Below, piece by piece: positions 26,342 to 34,726 of a stretch of DNA of 64,000 bases. The DNA comes from Paenibacillus sp. SYP-B4298 (GTDB lineage Bacteria > Bacillota > Bacilli > Paenibacillales > Paenibacillaceae). The notes beneath the pieces are model-generated. The model searched no databases, had not been told where the DNA came from, and was given only the letters and a program-made list of their open reading frames with translations. The stretch is from contig NZ_CP115484.1 in NCBI RefSeq assembly GCF_027627475.1, positions 3,952,001 through 4,016,000 on the forward strand, written 5' to 3'. The first letter of the stretch is position 1; the number at the start of each line of letters is the position of its first letter. A program made the translations under genes and the position numbers.

Positions 26342-28557
26342 GCTACAATCTCCTCCTTCATCTTGAGCGCTTCATCATGCTTGCGGACAAGCTCCCGATA
26401 CTTCCCGTCCTGTGCCATTAACTCGTCATGCGTTCCGGCTTCTACGACCGTCCCTTGATCCATGACGACCAGATAATCGGCATTGCGCAGCGTGGAGAGA
26501 CGATGAGCGATCGCGATGGTCGTCCGTCCCTTAATGAGCGCATCCAGCGCTTGCTGAATGTGCAGCTCCGTCTCGGTATCGAGCGAGGCCGTCGCTTCGT
26601 CCAGAATGAGCACCTTCGGATTGTGGAGCACTGCCCGTGCAATGGACAGCCGCTGCTTCTCTCCGCCCGAGAGGCTATAGCCGCCAGAGCCAACCCGGGT
26701 ATCGTAGCCGTCAGGCAGCTTCTCGATGAAGTCATGCGCCTTGGCGATGCGGGCCGCACGGATTAATTCCTCCATGGAGCATTCCGGGTTGGCATAGGCG
26801 ATATTCTCGGCGATACTGCCCGAGAACACATAGACATCCTGAGATACGATGCCGATATGGCGGCGCAGTGTAGCGGTAGTCAGATCCTTGACATCGATGC
26901 CATCGATCCGCACCGAACCCTCGGTCACATCGTACAGCCGGGACACCAGATTCACCAGTGTCGACTTCCCTGCTCCCGAGTGACCGACGACGCCGATCAT
27001 TTGACCTGCCTGCGCCCTCATGGATACTTGCTTCAGGATCAGCTTGTTCGGCTCATAGCCGAAGGAGACGCGGTCCACCTCAATATCGCCTCTCATCTGT
27101 GGCAGGTCTACGGCTCCGGGGCGCTCTACAATATCAGGCACGGCATCCTGAATCTCGAAGATACGCTGTGCCGCCGCCATGCATCCCGACCACCAGTCGA
27201 CAATATTGTTCATGAACTGAATCGGCCCGTAAAGCATTGCCATATAGCCCACGAAGGTCAGCACCGCGCCGAATGCCATCTGCCCCTGCATGACCAGCCA
27301 GCCGCCGAACGCCCAGATCAGGATACCTCCCATTTGCGTCAGCAGATTAAGGATCGGAAATATCGTTCCGCTCCATGTGTTGTAGCGCTGCTCCGCGCCT
27401 GAGAAGGCGCCGTTGGCTCGCCCGAAGCGCCCAATCTCCATCCCCTCCTTGCCGAAGGCCTTCACAATCCGCGAGCCGCTCACCGAGTCACTGATAATCG
27501 AATTCAGCGCACTCCTTCTGCGATGCCGCCGCCAGGATAGCCGCCATAGGGTAGGGAACACGCGATGCATGAGCCAGAGAACGAGCGGCATCGGCAGCAG
27601 GCAGATCAGGGTCAGCCGCCAATCCATCCACAGCAGCACAGCGAGAATACCGATAATATTCATCGCATTGACGATAAAATAAGATAGTCCATCCACGAAA
27701 AAATATTGCAGCTCCTGTGCATCGTTATTTACCCGAGTCATCAGATGCCCCGTCTGCCTGCGCATAAAATAGTGCAACGATAAGCGCTGCATCGCGGCAA
27801 ACACAGCCGACTTCAGGTCGAAGACGACCTTGGCCGCCAGCCTTGCGGTCAACACGCCATACAAGACCCCGAATACCATCGACAACGTGCGGAAGACAAT
27901 AATGATGAGAATGACTGTCCCAATCTGTCCGGCGAATGTGCCCGCTCCGGCCAGTGCCTGGTCAAACAGCACCGTTCCTTGAAAATAGGGAACGACCAGA
28001 GCCGTCGTTGCATTCAGCAGCATGAAGACCACGATGAGCAGGAGCGAGACTCTGTACACACCCGCCAGCGACAACAGCCTTATGAAGATCGCATGCTTCT
28101 TCATGCACTTGGGACAGATCCTCCGCCCCTCCTCCGGGTAGATCATGCCGCATTTCGGACATGCTGCTCCCCCCTCCTCTTGCCAAGGCTCCAGCTCGAT
28201 CGTCTGATGGCTCTTCAGCTTCTCCAATGCCTGTATAAATGCGGACGCCCGTTTCATCTCGCCATTGGTGAACGCTCCAATTACTGTCTCTTCTTGCTGC
28301 ATCTTGAGCACAAGCATGCCAGATGCCACCAATTGCACTATGGAAGCGGATTCAATCTGTTCCACGGTCAGTTCTTCCACCGTCCAAGTAACAGAAGGAT
28401 CAGACGCTATCTCCGCGGTTTGCTTGCGCGTGGCGACATAACCCTTGAACGTCTTCTCTGACCGTGTAGGATCGCCAGCCACGATGTATAGACTCTCGTG
28501 GGTCAAGACCAGATAGCGGTCAGCGAATCCGCCATCCAACCGTCGATCGCAGAGCAT
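26338..28557 (-). CDS. ABC exporter half-transporter with zinc-ribbon, DUF1854-associated (gene 1)
   Basis: This 739-residue transporter is built like the one at 23519-25750. It has an N-terminal beta-region of about 165 residues, a zinc ribbon (CPKCGMIYPEEGRRICPKC), six helices, then the ATPase with GVVGHSGAGKST, YSLSGGEKQR and LILDEATASLD. The ATG at 28557 is the first canonical start but has no ribosome site. The frame stays open and protein-like upstream (ILPNEPAFILEKRGVAAHAV). An excellent AGGAGGG at 28634-28640 lies 8 nt before an in-frame ATA codon at 28626-28624. The true start may be that ATA, possibly a mutated ATG. An IS element begins within 3 nt of this ribosome site, so the original promoter has been cut off. 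Confidence 0.85.
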   Translation of the reverse strand: MLCDRRLDGGFADRYLVLTHESLYIVAGDPTRSEKTFKGYVATRKQTAEIASDPSVTWTVEELTVEQIESASIVQLVASGMLVLKMQQEETVIGAFTNGEMKRASAFIQALEKLKSHQTIELEPWQEEGGAACPKCGMIYPEEGRRICPKCMKKHAIFIRLLSLAGVYRVSLLLIVVFMLLNATTALVVPYFQGTVLFDQALAGAGTFAGQIGTVILIIIVFRTLSMVFGVLYGVLTARLAAKVVFDLKSAVFAAMQRLSLHYFMRRQTGHLMTRVNNDAQELQYFFVDGLSYFIVNAMNIIGILAVLLWMDWRLTLICLLPMPLVLWLMHRVFPTLWRLSWRRHRRRSALNSIISDSVSGSRIVKAFGKEGMEIGRFGRANGAFSGAEQRYNTWSGTIFPILNLLTQMGGILIWAFGGWLVMQGQMAFGAVLTFVGYMAMLYGPIQFMNNIVDWWSGCMAAAQRIFEIQDAVPDIVERPGAVDLPQMRGDIEVDRVSFGYEPNKLILKQVSMRAQAGQMIGVVGHSGAGKSTLVNLVSRLYDVTEGSVRIDGIDVKDLTTATLRRHIGIVSQDVYVFSGSIAENIAYANPECSMEELIRAARIAKAHDFIEKLPDGYDTRVGSGGYSLSGGEKQRLSIARAVLHNPKVLILDEATASLDTETELHIQQALDALIKGRTTIAIAHRLSTLRNADYLVVMDQGTVVEAGTHDELMAQDGKYRELVRKHDEALKMKEEIVA

Positions 28558-28642
28558 CCAGCTTACAACAGCATGCGCAGCAACCCCTCTTTTCTCCAGG
28601 ATGAACGCGGGTTCATTTGGTAGTATAGGGATTCCCTCCTAA

Positions 28643-30086
28643 CTGAGCATTTTGCATTAATCTAAGCCCTTATAACACAAAGGTTTTTCGAGCATAAAAA
28701 AGGACTTCACCCCAACTTGGAGAAGTTTTTTGGTAACGACACCAAAACACCCAAGAGGAGGAAGTCCCCTATGTATATTCTCCAAGAAAGTCTATTTTCC
28801 TTTGAGGAGCTTCAAAAAATCGAATCGAAAGAACGACTGCCCATCTTTTTCAGTGCACTGGACCTGAGACCGTATGCAAGGCAACTGAGAAATCCCTCAA
28901 TCCGAGGAGCGGACGGACACTGCCGTCAAGGTATTCTTCGCGCATTACTTGCGGCTCCCTTAGAGAACATTGATACGTTCACCGGCCTGGCGCGCAGACT
29001 GGAGTTTGACCTTCGATTCCGTTACCAGTGTGGACTTCGGCTGGACATCCCGGCCCCTTCGATTTCTACGTTAAGCCGGGTTTTTGCCGAGTTGACTCGC
29101 CAAAGCCTTGCCCAGCAGTTATTTGAGGATCTTGTCGCTCAGTGTCAAGAAGCTGGAATCATCGACGGAACTCATGTCGCCATCGACAGTGCAGCCATTC
29201 ACGCCTACGAGAAAAAAGAACCCAAGCGAAAAAGCGAACTCACCGGCAACGCCAACTGGGGAGTTAAACTCGATACGTTTGGCAACAAAGTCAAGTGGTT
29301 TGGCTATAAGCTGCATCTAGCCGTCGATACGAAGAGTGAACTTCCGATTGCCCTAAACGTTACACCCGCTCATGTGAATGATGGCGATGAGGGACCTACA
29401 CTCATGAAGCGAACCGCCGAACGATTCAAGCCTCGTTTTTTCATGCTGGATGCAGGTTATGACCAAATGAAAAATTACGAAACGGCTCGGAACGTCAAGG
29501 CCCAAGCGATTATTCCAATGAATCCGCGGAACGAAAAGGAACCTCCTGCAGGCATGACAAGCAAAGGGACACCTTGCTGTTCGATGGGGTTTGCGATGAC
29601 GTATTGGGGACAGGAAAAGGAACGTTTGAAGTTTCGTTGTCCGCATGCTACGGGGAAAGTGGATTGTCCTTTAGGCATGGTGGCTTGTTCCACTTCCAAT
29701 TATGGAATGGTGGTCAAGGTCGATACTCAGCAAGATCTTCGCCGCTATTCGATGCCGCACCGGGAAAGTCGGGACTGGAAGGAACTTTACAACAAGCGAA
29801 CCAGTGTAGAACGCTGCAATTCTCGAATGAAGTCGCACCTAACCGCAGATCAATTGCATGTTTGGGGCATTCAGAAAGTCACGACTCACCAGTATATGAA
29901 TGCCATTGTTTTGCTTGCTTCTGCGCTAGCTGTATCGAGACAGCGAGTCACAAACGCCGCTTAAATTTTCAATCTTTCAGAAATTCTGCCCGTCTGTCTA
30001 CTTTTATCTGGTTCCCTCAAAATCTCAATTCAGCTTGTGATCTAACCTTATCTTTTTCTGGAAAATGAATTATGCAAAATGCTCAA
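28643..30086. mobile_element. Insertion sequence copy 1 (IS5/IS1182-like, intact)
   Basis: An element of about 1.44 kb is bounded by inverted ends TGAGCATTTTGCAT (left, from 28644; right, complement ending 30085). It encodes one DDE transposase on the plus strand. The flanking tetramers are CTAA on the left and CTAG on the right, compatible with a YTAR-type target duplication carrying one change. A second copy lies inverted at 30633-32072. The insertion sits directly before the ribosome site of the ABC gene at 26338-28557. Confidence 0.85.
28771..29964 (+). CDS. DDE transposase (DUF772 plus DDE_Tnp_1), intact copy
   Basis: This 397-residue transposase starts at the ATG at 28771 behind GAGGAGG; the frame also reads upstream without a ribosome site. 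The N-terminal DUF772 domain contains GADGHCRQGILRALLAAPL and LSTLSRVFAELTR-like helices. The DDE catalytic core includes IDGTHVAIDSAAIHAYEK, NVTPAHVNDGDEGPTL, FMLDAGYD and KRTSVERCNSRMK, which carries the conserved Glu of the Y-R-E type motif. It should move both this copy and, in trans, the defective copy. Family placement between IS5 and IS1182 was not settled. Confidence 0.88.
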   Translation: MYILQESLFSFEELQKIESKERLPIFFSALDLRPYARQLRNPSIRGADGHCRQGILRALLAAPLENIDTFTGLARRLEFDLRFRYQCGLRLDIPAPSISTLSRVFAELTRQSLAQQLFEDLVAQCQEAGIIDGTHVAIDSAAIHAYEKKEPKRKSELTGNANWGVKLDTFGNKVKWFGYKLHLAVDTKSELPIALNVTPAHVNDGDEGPTLMKRTAERFKPRFFMLDAGYDQMKNYETARNVKAQAIIPMNPRNEKEPPAGMTSKGTPCCSMGFAMTYWGQEKERLKFRCPHATGKVDCPLGMVACSTSNYGMVVKVDTQQDLRRYSMPHRESRDWKELYNKRTSVERCNSRMKSHLTADQLHVWGIQKVTTHQYMNAIVLLASALAVSRQRVTNAA

Positions 30087-30224
30087 CTAGATAAGTATAA
30101 ATTTCCTTAGATGGAATATTACCTACATACAGGACTTAACCTCCAGTATATCATTTTCCTAGGAATAGAATAACCCGTCAAATTAATGAATTTCTGATGC
30201 CCATACTGGGCGTACAACAAGAAA

Positions 30225-30252
30225 GTCCAGCACTTGGATTGAGCGGCTGGAC
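30225..30252 (-). terminator. Weak hairpin after the toxin fragment
   Basis: GTCCAGC (30225-30231) pairs with GCTGGAC (30246-30252), with TTTCTTG following on the minus strand. It lies about 45 nt past the stop of the toxin-domain fragment. The rest of 30087-30295 is AT-rich and holds no supported gene. In particular, no immunity gene follows the toxin domain. Confidence 0.45.
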
Positions 30253-30295
30253 GATTACTAAATTTTGGATTAATAGATTATATCATTTTTCTTTA

Positions 30296-30640
30296 CTATT
30301 CAGATTCGTCATATCCCATTTTAATAGCAGCCTTATCACCTGCATCATCAAAACCATTCCCCCAAATAAGCCCTGCTCCATCACCGCCCGCGTACAATAT
30401 ATTTAGTGAAAATAGAAATCTACCCGTAAATCCATAATTATAATTACCAAACCATTCAGACGTTCGGACCGACGGATTTTCAGAGTATCTTGTATATGTT
30501 AACCATGATTTGTTATAGGGGCTATAACCTGGTTGTAATTTGTAATCCCAAATTCCACCTGCCTTAACTCTTACAATCCAGAGTGCTGTTGTTGCTGCAA
30601 AAGCAAGTGGGCCACTCTCCTCAATATATAATCTGAGCAT
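30296..30640 (-). pseudogene. Ntox44-like polymorphic-toxin C-terminal domain, 5'-truncated by IS
   Basis: This 114-codon frame resembles the C-terminal toxin domain type 44 of polymorphic secreted toxins (nuclease-like). The features are a Val-rich strand then GGIWDYKLQPG, FGNYNYGFTGRFLF, and a Gly/Asp-rich close with GNGFDDAGDKAAIKMGYDE. Only the toxin domain is left; no secretion or trafficking modules are present. The first codons (ATG CTC A) come from the terminal inverted repeat of IS copy 2, so the original 5' part was removed or separated by that element. The stretch is AT-rich compared with the core genome. It has no ribosome site, so it is probably silent. Family assignment is by motif memory only. 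Confidence 0.65.
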
Positions 30641-32072
30641 TTTGCATAATTCATTTTCAGGAAAAAGATAAGGCTATAGTGCATGTTAAATTTAGGTTTT
30701 GGGAAAAAAGAGCAAAAATGGACAGACAGGCAGAATTTGTGGAAAGGCTAAATTTTAAGCGGCAGTTACGACTCTTTGTCTGGATACAGCGGGCGCAGAA
30801 GCAAGCAGCACAATGGCATTCAAATATTGGTGAGTTGTAACTTTTTGAATGCCCCAAACATGCAATTGGTCTGCGGTTAAGTAGGTCTTCATTCGAGAAT
30901 TGCAGCGTTCTACACTGGTTCGCTTGTTGTAAAGTTCCTTCCAGCCCCGACTTTCCCGGTGCGGCATCGAATAGCGGCGAAGATCTTGTTGAGTATCGAC
31001 CTTGACCACCATTCCATAATTGGAAGTGGAAGCCCCATGCCTAAAGGACAATCCACTTTTCCCGTCGCATGTGGACAACGAAACTTCAAACGTTCCTTGT
31101 CCTGTCCCCAATACGTCATCGCAAACCCCATCGAACAGCAAGGTGTCCCTTTGCTTGTCATGCCTGCAGGGGGTTCCTTTTCGTTCTGCGGATTCATTGG
31201 AATAATCGCTGGGGCCTTGACGTTCCGAGCCGTTTCGTAATTTTTCATTTGGTCATATCCTGCATCCAGCATGAAAAAAGGAGGCTTGAATCGTTCGGCG
31301 GTTCGCTTCATGAGTGTAGGTCCCTCATCGCCATCATTCACATGAGCGGGTGTAACGTTTAGGGCAATCGGAAGTTCACTCTTCGTATCGACGGCTAGAT
31401 GCAGCTTATAGCCAAACCACTTGACTTTGTTGCCAAACGTATCGAGTTTAACTCCCCAGTTGGCGTTGCCGGTGAGTTCGCTTTTTCGCTTGGGTTCTTT
31501 TTTCTCGTAGGCGTGAATGGCTGCACTGTCGATGGCGACATGAGTTCCGTCGATGATTCCAGCTTCTTGACACTGAGCGACAAGATCCTCAAATAACTGC
31601 TGGGCAAGGCTTTGGCGAGTCAACTCGGCAAAAACCCGGCTTAACGTAGAAATCGAAGGGGCGGGGATGTCCAGCCGAAGTCCACACTGGTAACGGAATC
31701 GAAGGTCAAACTCCAGTCTGCGCGCCAGGCCGGTGAACGTATCAATGTTCTCTAAGGGAGCCGCAAGTAATGCGCGAAGAATACCTTGACGGCAGTGTCC
31801 GTCCGCTCCTCGGGGTGAGGGATTTCTCAGTTGCCTTGCATACGGTCTCAGGTCCAGTGCACTGAAAAAGATGGGCAGTCGTTCTTTCGATTCGATTTTT
31901 TGAAGCTCCTCAAAGGAAAATAGACTTTCTTGGAGAATATACATAGGGGACTTCCTCCTCTTGAGTGTTTTGGTGTCGTTACCAAAAAACTTCTCCAAGT
32001 TGGGGTGAAGTCCTTTTTTATGCTCGAAAAACCTTTGTGCAACAAGGGCTTAGATTAATGCAAAATGCTCAA
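30633..32072. mobile_element. Insertion sequence copy 2 (inverted, defective)
   Basis: This inverted copy of the element at 28643-30086 has the same terminal repeats (TGAGCATTTTGCAT, from 30634 and ending 32071) and is nearly identical throughout. It is 4 bp shorter, which corresponds exactly to the frameshifting deletion in its transposase gene. The flanks are TAAT on the inner side and TTAG on the outer side. They do not form a target duplication, so rearrangement has probably occurred here. Confidence 0.85.
30755..31944 (-). pseudogene. Frameshifted copy of the DDE transposase
   Basis: The start (ATG at 31944 behind GAGGAGG) and the first ~320 codons match the intact transposase. Near 31030 the sequence reads GGCATGGGGCTTCCACTTCC where the intact copy has two extra short insertions (one base and three bases). 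The 4-nt loss shifts the frame, and the original C-terminal part with the catalytic Glu continues in another frame to 30755. The product should be inactive. A handful of substitutions also separate the copies, so the duplication is not brand new. Confidence 0.88.
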
Positions 32073-32098
32073 TTAGTAGGCCTGCTTACACAAATTTA

Positions 32099-32293
32099 TT
32101 ATTTCTTTTCCCTTGGATTTAGGGTTTCATTAATGTTATCAATGTCTTTTTTTATCTGTTTGAGATCGTTATCAACGGATCTTTTGAACTCAGATTTGTT
32201 AATTGCAGTTCGGATAACAAACTTGATAATATATACAATGACAATAATAACCACCAATATTAACACTAGACCGCTTATTCCAAAACCCTGCAT
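32099..32293 (-). CDS. Small single-helix membrane protein (DUF4083-like)
   Basis: This 64-residue protein has one N-terminal membrane helix (residues 6-28, rich in Ile and Val) and a charged C-terminal tail (FKRSVDNDLKQIKKDIDNIN) likely to form a coiled coil. It resembles the short DUF4083 type found in bacilli, but the match is by general architecture only. GGGGTG lies 9 nt before the ATG. It is AT-rich like the rest of the island. The function is unknown. Confidence 0.6.
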   Translation of the reverse strand: MQGFGISGLVLILVVIIVIVYIIKFVIRTAINKSEFKRSVDNDLKQIKKDIDNINETLNPREKK

Positions 32294-32898
32294 TTATAAA
32301 AACACCCCACTATAAAAATGTTTTTCTACTGTTATCTTTCAAATTGACAATTAAGCGATAATAGATGACTAGAATCAGAACATGTCATCCCACCCTCCAG
32401 GAGGTCTCTATAACCTTTAGCCACAATCTCGGAGTTCTTCAGGTTCCACTCAAAATGTATTATCCCCTACTACGCATAGAAGAACAACATATGCCTCTTA
32501 CATATACTTTATCATAACAAAAAAATGGAGCGATTGAGTTGAAAGGAGGGGAATTACTTCTCTATTTCACAAATCAGGGCGCTGAACACATCATGACTCG
32601 TCAGAAAGCTTACCAGAACCTTGGATATATTAGATCACGGAAACTTGAACAAGTCTTGAGTTCGACGTTCGCTTTTCATACGATAAGAAGCTTGACGAAA
32701 TCACAGCCACTTTTCGTGATTCTTTACAATCCCAGTTAGGCAAACCACGACTCAGAGTTGCATAGGGGTAGCGTCATCTCTCTAGAATAATAATTTTTTC
32801 TTAATTTTGTTTTAATTAAAAAATACTTCCTTTTTTATACTTGTTATGTTACTATGAAAATGTACCTAAATTTTATCATATTTGGAAGTAGTAGTGAA
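32294..32898. other. AT-rich gap with degenerate coding remnants
   Basis: No intact gene is visible in this 600-bp stretch. At 32540-32750 a frame opens behind a GGAGG-like site, but its later part reads as protein only after a frame change (SYDKKLDEITATFRDSL, then GKPRLRVA and a stop). That points to a decayed gene. 32380-32520 has a similar coding-like texture with stops. The source of these remnants could not be identified. Confidence 0.4.
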
Positions 32899-33612
32899 GT
32901 GAAGTCTATCAAATTTATATTTTCTGTCGTAATAATCTTTATCTTTGCTATTGGAAATGCGTCTGCAAATGGGGAACAAATTGAGATGAAACAATTCCAT
33001 GGTCTTACGATATTAAATGAGACTAATGAAACCTCTTATTTGGAAGACGGTACTAAAGTTACTATAATAAGAAAAGAACTCAAAGGCGGGCTTGATGAAT
33101 TAAAAAATATAATTAGTATAGAAGAGAATAGTACATCAGGTGAAAAAATACTTACTCACAACAAATTGGGCAATGAATCGGATAGTATAGGAACTTATAA
33201 TATCCCTACTGCTCAAGAAGCTCGAAGTTGGAATAGTAATAGCTTAATGATTCAAGTGGTGGGACATAATGGCCAAAATTTAACGATAAAAGATTTATCA
33301 TGGAAGGTTACTGCGAATGTTGTCACTTATCATACTGCAGTCCCTGGAAAACAAGTAACCAATCTAAAAACTAAACCTAGATTACAGGTGAATTCTTATG
33401 GAGTGGTAGGAGGAAGCACTGTGATTTATGAACAGAAACTATACGAAGGTCCCGAAGGAACTAGTTCCTCCAGTAAAGAATTCAGTGCTAATGGCGGAGG
33501 AGCTTTTGTCTATGTTACTGCATATATTGGTGGAGATTTCTCTTATGATTCTGGTGGGAAACCTCATGAAAGTACCCGTTGGTGGAATGATCCAGGTTAC
33601 GTATCCAGTTAG
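32899..33612 (+). CDS. Secreted protein of unknown function
   Basis: I do not recognise this family. The likely start is a GTG at 32899 with GGAAG upstream, giving 237 residues. A signal peptide (MKSIKFIFSVVIIFIFAIG, cleavage after NASA) is followed by a mature protein rich in Ser, Thr, Asn and Gly with beta-strand character. The C-terminus is aromatic and Gly-rich (FVYVTAYIGGDFSYDSGG, then RWWNDPG). An earlier ATG at 32854 lacks a ribosome site. The gene is much more AT-rich than its chromosomal neighbours and lies between IS-derived sequences, so it was probably acquired by transfer. It has its own terminator at 33713-33776. Confidence 0.65.
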   Translation: MKSIKFIFSVVIIFIFAIGNASANGEQIEMKQFHGLTILNETNETSYLEDGTKVTIIRKELKGGLDELKNIISIEENSTSGEKILTHNKLGNESDSIGTYNIPTAQEARSWNSNSLMIQVVGHNGQNLTIKDLSWKVTANVVTYHTAVPGKQVTNLKTKPRLQVNSYGVVGGSTVIYEQKLYEGPEGTSSSSKEFSANGGGAFVYVTAYIGGDFSYDSGGKPHESTRWWNDPGYVSS

Positions 33613-33712
33613 TATATAAAGATATATTAAGCATGAATATATAATTTTAGACTATTAGAACCCCCCTAGAATAGACATTGGAAAAATCCTTGAGTTTATC
33701 CGATAAGATATG

Positions 33713-33776
33713 CTTCCATCATAGTAGAACAGTAGAAAAACAAAACTTCTACTACTACCATGATGGGAGTTTTTTT
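33713..33776 (+). terminator. Terminator of the secreted-protein gene
   Basis: A long imperfect hairpin pairs CTTCCATCAT..GTAG..AGTAGAA with TTCTACTACTACCATGATGGGAG and is followed by TTTTTTT on the plus strand. It begins about 100 nt after the stop codon at 33612. Confidence 0.75.
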
Positions 33777-33918
33777 GATGTCGAAAAGAAAAAATATATC
33801 ATTTTCGGCTCAAAACAGAAATCAGTGCTTGACTGAATAACATACTATAAAAATGGAAAAACATCTGCTAATCCTATAAAGTTGTAAGTCCCCACCCACA
33901 ACGAAAAGGAATAGACAG

Positions 33919-34560
33919 ATGCAAATCCAGTATATCAATGAAATGCTTGATTTACCAGAACTTACGATTATCCAAATCCTGTTCATTGGTAGCGATGAAC
34001 TCCATATAGAAGCCTTGCCTGTTGATCAAAAGCAAGGCTGTCCCTGCTGCAAGTTGGATCAAGCAGTCATTCGTAAAGGGTACAATGAAATGCGGAAGAT
34101 TCGGCATCTTGCTGTATTTGAGAAGAAAACCTACTTGCTCGTGCCGAGCATCCGCATGTACTGCGCGAATTGTGAAGTCGGATTTGTATGGGCGTATGAC
34201 TTTGTTGGCCCTAAACAGCGCTACAGCCAGCTATTTCTCTCACGCGTTGTGGAACAGGCGCTCGGTGCAACAACTGCCCATAGTGCTCGTATGCAAAAAG
34301 CGCCGATTAGCACCGTGCAGGATATGCACAACCGGGTCGTACCGATGATTTGTCAGCAACTTACCGATCAAGTATGGAAAGAAGCACAAGAGACAAACGA
34401 CTTGGTACTGGGTATTGATGACTTCGCGATCAAGAAAGGTCATACGTACAATGATGAAACAGGGCGGGCATGTCGTGCCTATTCAATCCAAAAGAACTAT
34501 ACCTGCTATAGTAAAAAAATTCCATCCCGTCATGAACCGGGATGGAATAATCTACAATAA
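33919..34560 (+). pseudogene. ISL3-family transposase, 3'-truncated
   Basis: The N-terminal half of an ISL3-type transposase is present. It has a zinc-finger region (CPCCKLDQAVIRKGY and CANCEVGFVW), a helix-turn-helix part, and the start of the catalytic domain (LGIDDFAIKKGHTYND), which holds the first Asp of the DDE triad. About half of the usual 400 residues are missing. The family similarity stops near 34445. The frame then runs through unrelated sequence that contains the minus-strand terminator of the next operon. This is a deletion remnant marking the right edge of the AT-rich island. Confidence 0.82.
34513..34547 (-). terminator. Rho-independent terminator of the cohesin-SLH gene
   Basis: TTCCATCCCG (34520-34529) and CGGGATGGAA (34538-34547) form a perfect 10-bp stem with an 8-nt loop, followed on the minus strand by TTTTTTTAC. 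It ends the minus-strand transcript of 40158-34727. It is embedded in the tail of the ISL3 fragment's reading frame, which shows where foreign DNA meets the core genome. Confidence 0.85.
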
Positions 34561-34599
34561 TAACCTATCCGCATGCCATTTGGCTTCTACCAGCAGCTT

Positions 34600-34627
34600 G
34601 TTGCAGGCCGCCTTCAGGGCCTGCAAC
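34600..34627. repeat. Perfect hairpin without T-run
   Basis: GTTGCAGGCC (34600-34609) and GGCCTGCAAC (34618-34627) form a perfect 10-bp stem with an 8-nt loop. It lies between the cohesin-SLH gene's stop and its terminator. It may be a first 3' processing or stabilising structure of the same transcript. Confidence 0.6.
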
Positions 34628-34726
34628 TACTGCCTCCGGCTCGGGCACGCTCTTGCGGGACAGGCCACGCTAAGCGTTAACCAGCCCTAGATATTTCCTT
34701 GCCTCCCCATCACTCGCTATGCGTTT

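Noticed and set aside
30755-31141. Separate small gene downstream of the truncated transposase
   Set aside because: It is the C-terminal part of the same transposase read in the shifted frame of IS copy 2.
32539-32739. 66-codon plus-strand frame with a GGAGG-like start
   Set aside because: The later part reads as protein only in another frame, so it is a decayed remnant rather than an intact gene.
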